From an uncultured Eubacteriales bacterium (GTDB lineage Bacteria; Bacillota; Clostridia; Oscillospirales; Oscillospiraceae): DNA of 9,211 nt. The position numbers and the translations under genes were made by a program. Positions 6,527 through 9,211 of the stretch are shown piece after piece. The notes beneath the pieces are model-generated. The model was not told the DNA's origin, searched no databases, and saw only the letters and a program-made list of their open reading frames with translations. The stretch is taken from assembly GCA_900555735.1 (NCBI GenBank), contig USMI01000070.1, forward strand, positions 1-9,211, read 5' to 3'. The stretch's first letter is position 1, and every line of letters begins with the position of its first letter.

Positions 6527-7150
6527 ATGAAAAGAGCTTATGCAAGATCCCAATATGCGAAGCCGTGTGAACAATATTGCAGGGAGACTTATCCCGATGA
6601 GGCCGGTGAGGTCTTTCAAAGAGCGGAGGAATACTATCTTGCCTTTTTGAAGGATATGCCCGATCTGGGTGAAAACATGATGGCAAAGAATATGCTGGAC
6701 TGGTTCACGATCCTTGCCTTTTATGAGGCCAGCGGCCACAGAATGGACGGCGAGACGCTGCTTGCCATCAAGCGCCGTGCCGTGGAGCGGATGAAATTCC
6801 TCGGAAAGCTGGTGGACGGCAACAAGCATCAATGGCCGTACAGGCTGTTTGAAAAAATGTATACGAACTTCATGAAAATGCAGAAGGAGCATCAGGCAAG
6901 GGGCGAGTGGCTGGACAGCTGGAAGATCGAGCTGAACCCCGACCACCGGACGGAGGGCTTCTGTTTCCACCTTATCGGCTGTCCCATTGCCAAGCACGCC
7001 AAAGAGCATGGCTATGAGGCACTGTTGCCGTATCTCTGCAAAACCGATTACTTCCTTGCCGAGGTCATGCACGCCCGTCTGGTCCGTACCCGGACCGAAG
7101 CCCTTGGCGGCGATTGCTGCGACTATTTTATCACGGGAGACAAAGAATAA
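6527..7150 (+). CDS. L-2-amino-thiazoline-4-carboxylate (ATC) hydrolase-family protein
   Basis: This 207-residue soluble protein resembles the family named after the Pseudomonas enzyme that opens L-ATC to S/N-carbamoyl-cysteine in cysteine synthesis. The supporting C-terminal pattern is FCFHLIGCPIAKHAKEHG (Cys152), PYLCKTDYFLAEVMHARL (Cys171, Asp174, His182) and TRTEALGGDCCDYFITGD (Cys197, Cys198, Asp199). The N-terminal half is helical and charged, with no signal peptide or membrane span. Clostridial members are common and mostly uncharacterised, so the named reaction should not be assumed. AAGGAG at 6513-6518 lies 8 nt before the ATG. The gene has its own promoter and a hairpin after the stop, so it appears monocistronic. 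Confidence 0.78.
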   Translation: MKRAYARSQYAKPCEQYCRETYPDEAGEVFQRAEEYYLAFLKDMPDLGENMMAKNMLDWFTILAFYEASGHRMDGETLLAIKRRAVERMKFLGKLVDGNKHQWPYRLFEKMYTNFMKMQKEHQARGEWLDSWKIELNPDHRTEGFCFHLIGCPIAKHAKEHGYEALLPYLCKTDYFLAEVMHARLVRTRTEALGGDCCDYFITGDKE

Positions 7151-7151
7151 G

Positions 7152-7186
7152 AACACCCGCTGAGATCAATGATCTCAGCGGGTGTT
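7152..7186 (+). terminator. Perfect 16-bp hairpin after the ATC-hydrolase-family gene
   Basis: AACACCCGCTGAGATC (7152-7167) is perfectly complementary to 7171-7186 across a 3-nt AAT loop, starting one base after the stop codon. It is followed by GTGCC, not a T-run. It probably ends or protects the transcript, but termination efficiency without a U-tract is uncertain. Confidence 0.6.
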
Positions 7187-7289
7187 GTGCCTGAATGATG
7201 CTGAGGACGCTTCACCGGCACATTAAAGCTTTGATTTTTCGTATATGTTCTTCTCCGGAATCCCGTTTCTTAGAGGCTGCGGCATAGAT

Positions 7290-7712
7290 TTAAGCGCGGA
7301 GGAGGAACCGTGCGATCTCCATGGTCACGATCTTCAATACCGCGCCGCCGGACATGACGTAAAACCAGACTTCGCGCATCCGCTGTGTTTTCGCGATAGG
7401 CGTGGCAATGGCGGCAACAACGATCAGCAATGCGCCGATGCAGCCGACAATGGTGGGAACGCTGACCAGCGGAAACAGTCCCGGTGCGCAGCTGCCGTCA
7501 ATCGTGTGCTGGATGGTCTTATCCAGACCGTCCCGTGCCGCCGCGAAGCAGCATACCACAAGGCCGAAAACCAGCACCACGGCGCTCCTGCGTCCCCAAT
7601 ATGAAATATTGGCATGAGCAAAGGCCGAATAGCCGATAAAACCGAGCAGGGCAAGTATCATCAAAGTTGTCGCTGTTGTAACGGCATTTCCCAAATAGAG
7701 CTTCATTCTCAT
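7290..7712 (-). CDS. Small four-span membrane protein, TetR-type-operator regulated
   Basis: I do not recognise a named family. The 140-residue protein has four hydrophobic segments, at about residues 9-31 (AVTTATTLMILALLGFIGY), 41-60 (SAVVLVFGLVVCCFAAA), 79-105 (LVSVPTIVGCIGALLIVVAA) and 116-136 (FYVMSGGAVLKIVTMEIARF), with short charged loops (RDGLDKTIQHTIDG, TQRMREV). The frame extends upstream to 7751, but the ATG at 7712 has AAGGAG 6 nt before it and starts just before the first span. The extension would begin with a very polar stretch without an RBS. Its promoter carries two copies of a palindromic operator, suggesting an inducible gene. Small four-span proteins under TetR-type control are often transport or stress related, but no function is assigned. 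The region 7187-7289 downstream holds nothing I recognise. Confidence 0.72.
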   Translation of the reverse strand: MRMKLYLGNAVTTATTLMILALLGFIGYSAFAHANISYWGRRSAVVLVFGLVVCCFAAARDGLDKTIQHTIDGSCAPGLFPLVSVPTIVGCIGALLIVVAAIATPIAKTQRMREVWFYVMSGGAVLKIVTMEIARFLLRA

Positions 7713-7788
7713 ATCACACTCCTTAGTATTGCGTTGTTTTTCTGTTTGCACTTGTGGCAGAATAGAAAACGCCTTTTAGCTTCGTAAA

Positions 7789-7839
7789 AAGTAACCGTTC
7801 GGTAACGACTGTTATAGCTACCGAACGGTTACTTGTCAA
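7789..7839 (-). promoter_or_regulatory. Near-consensus promoter with two ACCGNNCGGT operators
   Basis: On the minus strand a perfect TTGACA (7834-7839) and TATAAC (7811-7816) are 17 bp apart. A 16-bp perfect inverted repeat (7789-7804 with 7819-7834, 14-nt loop) surrounds the -10. Each arm is itself a palindrome of the form ACCGNNCGGT: 7794-7803 (ACCGTTCGGT) and 7820-7829 (ACCGAACGGT), centres 26 bp apart. One lies between -35 and -10, the other over +1 to +10, ideal for repression. Short symmetric CG-containing sites like this are typical of TetR-family repressors. No such gene is in the window. Confidence 0.8.
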
Positions 7840-7934
7840 GAGAGGAGAAAAAATATTTTGGTCTGCAGCGGTCATGACAGTGCAGTGATGTATGATACCC
7901 CGTATGCGATGGCAGTATCTGCGGCAAAATAGAC

Positions 7935-7963
7935 TTGTATCCATGCCATGATTGTGCTAGAAT
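7935..7963 (+). promoter_or_regulatory. Promoter upstream of the isochorismatase-family gene
   Basis: TTGTAT (7935-7940) and TAGAAT (7958-7963) are 17 bp apart, with TGTGC before the -10 (extended -10). A transcript would begin near 7970, pass through a terminator-like hairpin at 8001-8044 and reach the ATG at 8089. Confidence 0.65.
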
Positions 7964-8000
7964 ACATGTGCGAAAAGAAATCAAAATGCCAGACGCTTAG

Positions 8001-8044
8001 ACGCAGTGCAGACCGATAAATCGGTTGTACTGCGTTTTTGTTTT
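8001..8044 (+). terminator. Leader intrinsic terminator before the isochorismatase-family gene
   Basis: ACGCAGTGCAGACCGA (8001-8016) pairs with TCGGTTGTACTGCGT (8021-8035) around a TAAA loop, with one G-U pair and one bulged G. The stem runs directly into TTTTTGTTTT (8035-8044). It lies about 30 nt after the predicted transcription start and 45 bp before the downstream ATG. No convincing riboswitch core or antiterminator was identified. Confidence 0.7.
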
Positions 8045-8088
8045 AGGAAAGGCTTACAAGGGAAAAAGCGAATAGGGAGGAATATATT

Positions 8089-8583
8089 ATGAAAAACAGC
8101 GCGCTGGTCGTGATCGACCTTCAGAATGACATCACGAAAAAATACAAGGAAATTATGGAAAACGTCAACAGAGCTATTGACTGGGCTGCACAAAAGGAAC
8201 TGTGGGTCGTTTACATCCGGCACAACAACCTGTCTGCGGGGACAAGAACATTCAAGCCCGGCACCCGCGGCGCGGAGCTGGTGCCAGAGCTGAACGTCGT
8301 ATCCGACCATATCTTCACGAAGTCAAAGAGCAACGCGCTGACCAGCGAGACGTTTGCTGCGTTCATTCAGGAGCACGGCATTACCGACTTTTATCTTGTC
8401 GGTGCGGATGCGGCGGCCTGCGTCAAATCCACCTGCTTCAATATGACGAAGATCGGCTATACCGTTCATGTGCTGTCGGACTGCATCACCAGCTACGATA
8501 AAAAGAAGCTGCCGGAAATGCTTGCGTATTATGAGAGCAAGGGCTGCACTGTCATGACGCTTTCCGAGATCATGGAAACGTAA
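8089..8583 (+). CDS. Isochorismatase-family cysteine hydrolase
   Basis: This 164-residue protein has the family's catalytic triad in order: Asp10 in ALVVIDLQND, Lys78 in HIFTKSKSNAL and Cys111 in LVGADAAACVKST. The following KIGYTVHVLSDCIT matches the conserved strand after the active-site helix. The length is at the short end for the family, which includes nicotinamidases, isochorismatases, N-carbamoylsarcosine amidases and many uncharacterised amidases. The cysteine at 111 makes an amide hydrolase more likely than a true isochorismatase, which lacks this Cys, but the substrate cannot be told from sequence. It is cytoplasmic, with no signal peptide. GGGAGG at 8075-8080 lies 8 nt before the ATG. 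The gene stands alone, with a promoter and terminator-like leader upstream. Confidence 0.9.
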   Translation: MKNSALVVIDLQNDITKKYKEIMENVNRAIDWAAQKELWVVYIRHNNLSAGTRTFKPGTRGAELVPELNVVSDHIFTKSKSNALTSETFAAFIQEHGITDFYLVGADAAACVKSTCFNMTKIGYTVHVLSDCITSYDKKKLPEMLAYYESKGCTVMTLSEIMET

Positions 8584-8646
8584 ACACCACGGCGATCAGA
8601 AAATCGCGGAGGAAGCGGACAACGATGCCCTGATAGGCAGGACACC

Positions 8647-8675
8647 TTGCATTTTGAGAAAAAATGTGCTAATGT
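8647..8675 (+). promoter_or_regulatory. Promoter of the anion permease gene
   Basis: TTGCAT (8647-8652) and TAATGT (8670-8675) are separated by 17 bp, with TGTGC before the -10. Transcription would start near 8682, about 42 nt before the ATG at 8724. The -10 is imperfect, so confidence is moderate. Confidence 0.5.
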
Positions 8676-8695
8676 AACTGCCGTTGACTCTTTAT

Positions 8696-8718
8696 GCCTC
8701 TTATGAGGCTGTGCGAGG
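8696..8718 (+). promoter_or_regulatory. Small hairpin next to the permease ribosome binding site
   Basis: GCCTC (8696-8700) can pair with GAGGC (8705-8709), and its CCTC can alternatively pair with the Shine-Dalgarno GAGG at 8715-8718. The two pairings exclude each other, so the first could expose and the second could hide the RBS. The stems are only 4-5 bp and may be chance. Confidence 0.25.
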
Positions 8719-8723
8719 TATCT

Positions 8724-9211
8724 ATGAAGCTGTTGCAATGGTGTAAGGCCAATGCCATGCCGGTGATCGCCGTGCTGGCTGCGGCGGTGACGGCGGTGTT
8801 CGTGCCGCCGGACGCGGCCTATCTTGGCTATTACGATGTGAAAACCTTGTCCTGCCTGCTGTGCGTGCTGGCGGTGGTGGGCGCGTTGCGGGGCGCAGGA
8901 CTGTTCCCGCTGCTGGCGCAGAAGCTGGTGCAGGTGTTTCACACCACCCGCGGCGCGGTGACGGCGCTGGTAGGCATCACGCTGGTGGGCTCCATGCTGC
9001 TGACCAACGACACGGCGCTGCTGACGTTTCTGCCCTTGAGCTGGTTTGTGCTGGAGCGTACCGGCCAGACGAAATGGGCGGCGCTGACGTTCATTCTGCA
9101 AAACTGCGCCGCCAATCTGGGCGGCATGCTGACGCCCTTCGGCAATCCCCAGAATTTGTATCTGTTCAACCACTACAACATCCCCAACGGGGAGTTCCTG
9201 TCCATCATGCT
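8724..9211 (+). CDS. SLC13/ArsB-type (ion transporter superfamily) anion permease, 3' partial
   Basis: The frame stays open to the window end, giving 162 residues of a polytopic membrane protein. It begins with MKLLQWCKANAMPVIAVLAA, has spans around AAVTAVFVPP and LSCLLCVLAVVGALRG, and carries two hallmark stretches: GSMLLTNDTALLTFLPLSW and AANLGGMLTPFGNPQNLYL. Both match the discontinuous substrate-binding hairpins of the CitMHS/ArsB/DASS carriers, secondary transporters for dicarboxylates, citrate, sulfate or arsenite. The substrate cannot be assigned. The ATG at 8724 has GAGG at 8715-8718, 5 nt spacing. In-frame ATGs at 8694 and 8703 would add 10 or 7 residues but lack a clear RBS. Confidence 0.82.
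   Translation, partial: MKLLQWCKANAMPVIAVLAAAVTAVFVPPDAAYLGYYDVKTLSCLLCVLAVVGALRGAGLFPLLAQKLVQVFHTTRGAVTALVGITLVGSMLLTNDTALLTFLPLSWFVLERTGQTKWAALTFILQNCAANLGGMLTPFGNPQNLYLFNHYNIPNGEFLSIM

Noticed and set aside
7184..7289. Possible terminator or gene remnant downstream of the small membrane protein
   Set aside because: I saw no stable hairpin with a T-tract on the minus strand and no frame resembling a known protein.
7858..7931. Short TTG-started ORF of about 24 codons after AGAGGAG
   Set aside because: It lies between the two promoters, has a rare start codon and no recognisable sequence, and the RBS-like motif is upstream of the minus-strand promoter by chance of purine richness.
7986..8000. 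Four-codon ORF ATG CCA GAC GCT TAG before the leader terminator
   Set aside because: It would resemble a leader peptide, but there is no Shine-Dalgarno site and no run of regulatory codons.
8591..8608. GCGAT-CAGAAA-ATCGC as a terminator of the isochorismatase gene
   Set aside because: The stem has only five pairs and is followed by GAGGAAG rather than a T-tract.
8529..9173. Minus-strand ORF of 214 codons at the right end
   Set aside because: It is a Gln/Arg/His-rich antisense shadow of the permease gene, whose plus-strand frame contains conserved transporter motifs.

Overview
The window looks like a piece of a Clostridia chromosome, most likely a gut Oscillospiraceae-type Firmicute. The reasons are AGGAG/AGGAGG ribosome binding sites, GC-rich third positions, a fused NadD-YqeK protein followed by RsfS, an EFR1-type flavodoxin-ferredoxin, a short clostridial peptide deformylase variant and an ATC-hydrolase-family protein. 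No phage, transposon, CRISPR or RNA gene was recognised. The taxonomic statement is inference.

Layout: (1) Positions 1-1403, plus strand: the 3' part of a nadD-yqeK fusion overlaps rsfS by 4 bp (NAD synthesis, Ap4A hydrolysis, ribosome silencing). A perfect 20-bp-stem hairpin follows and is shared with the convergent gene. (2) 1451-3916: a minus-strand LysR-type regulator diverges from a plus-strand BrnQ-type branched-chain amino acid:cation symporter. The AT-rich space between them holds a good promoter for the regulator and an 11-bp inverted repeat. A bidirectional terminator ends this block. (3) 3992-5148, minus strand: a two-gene operon of a degenerate-motif peptide deformylase and an EFR1-type flavodoxin/ferredoxin, overlapping by ATGA and driven by a clear TTGCTT-17-TATCAT promoter. 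(4) 5346-6364, plus strand: an uncharacterised membrane protein split into two reading frames at a TTTT run. Re-reading one T joins them into a continuous protein of about 339 residues with three membrane spans. (5) 6527-7150: an L-2-amino-thiazoline-4-carboxylate (ATC) hydrolase-family protein with its own promoter, a roughly 109-nt leader and a leader hairpin. (6) 7290-7712, minus strand: a small four-span membrane protein whose near-consensus promoter carries two ACCGNNCGGT operators, strongly suggesting TetR-type repression, with no repressor in the window. (7) 8089-8583: an isochorismatase-family cysteine hydrolase, separated from its apparent promoter by an intrinsic terminator, so either attenuation or a small RNA is possible. 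(8) 8724 to the end: the N-terminal part of an SLC13/ArsB-type anion permease.

The left part is housekeeping and amino acid transport. From about 5283 onward the window is a series of short, individually promoted genes of mostly unknown role, several with elaborate leaders. Four plus-strand promoters there share one architecture: a TTG-type -35, a 17-bp spacer and TGC directly before the -10. I found no convincing new multi-gene defence or biosynthetic system. The best leads are the frame-split membrane protein, the double-operator promoter and the promoter-terminator leader before the isochorismatase gene.
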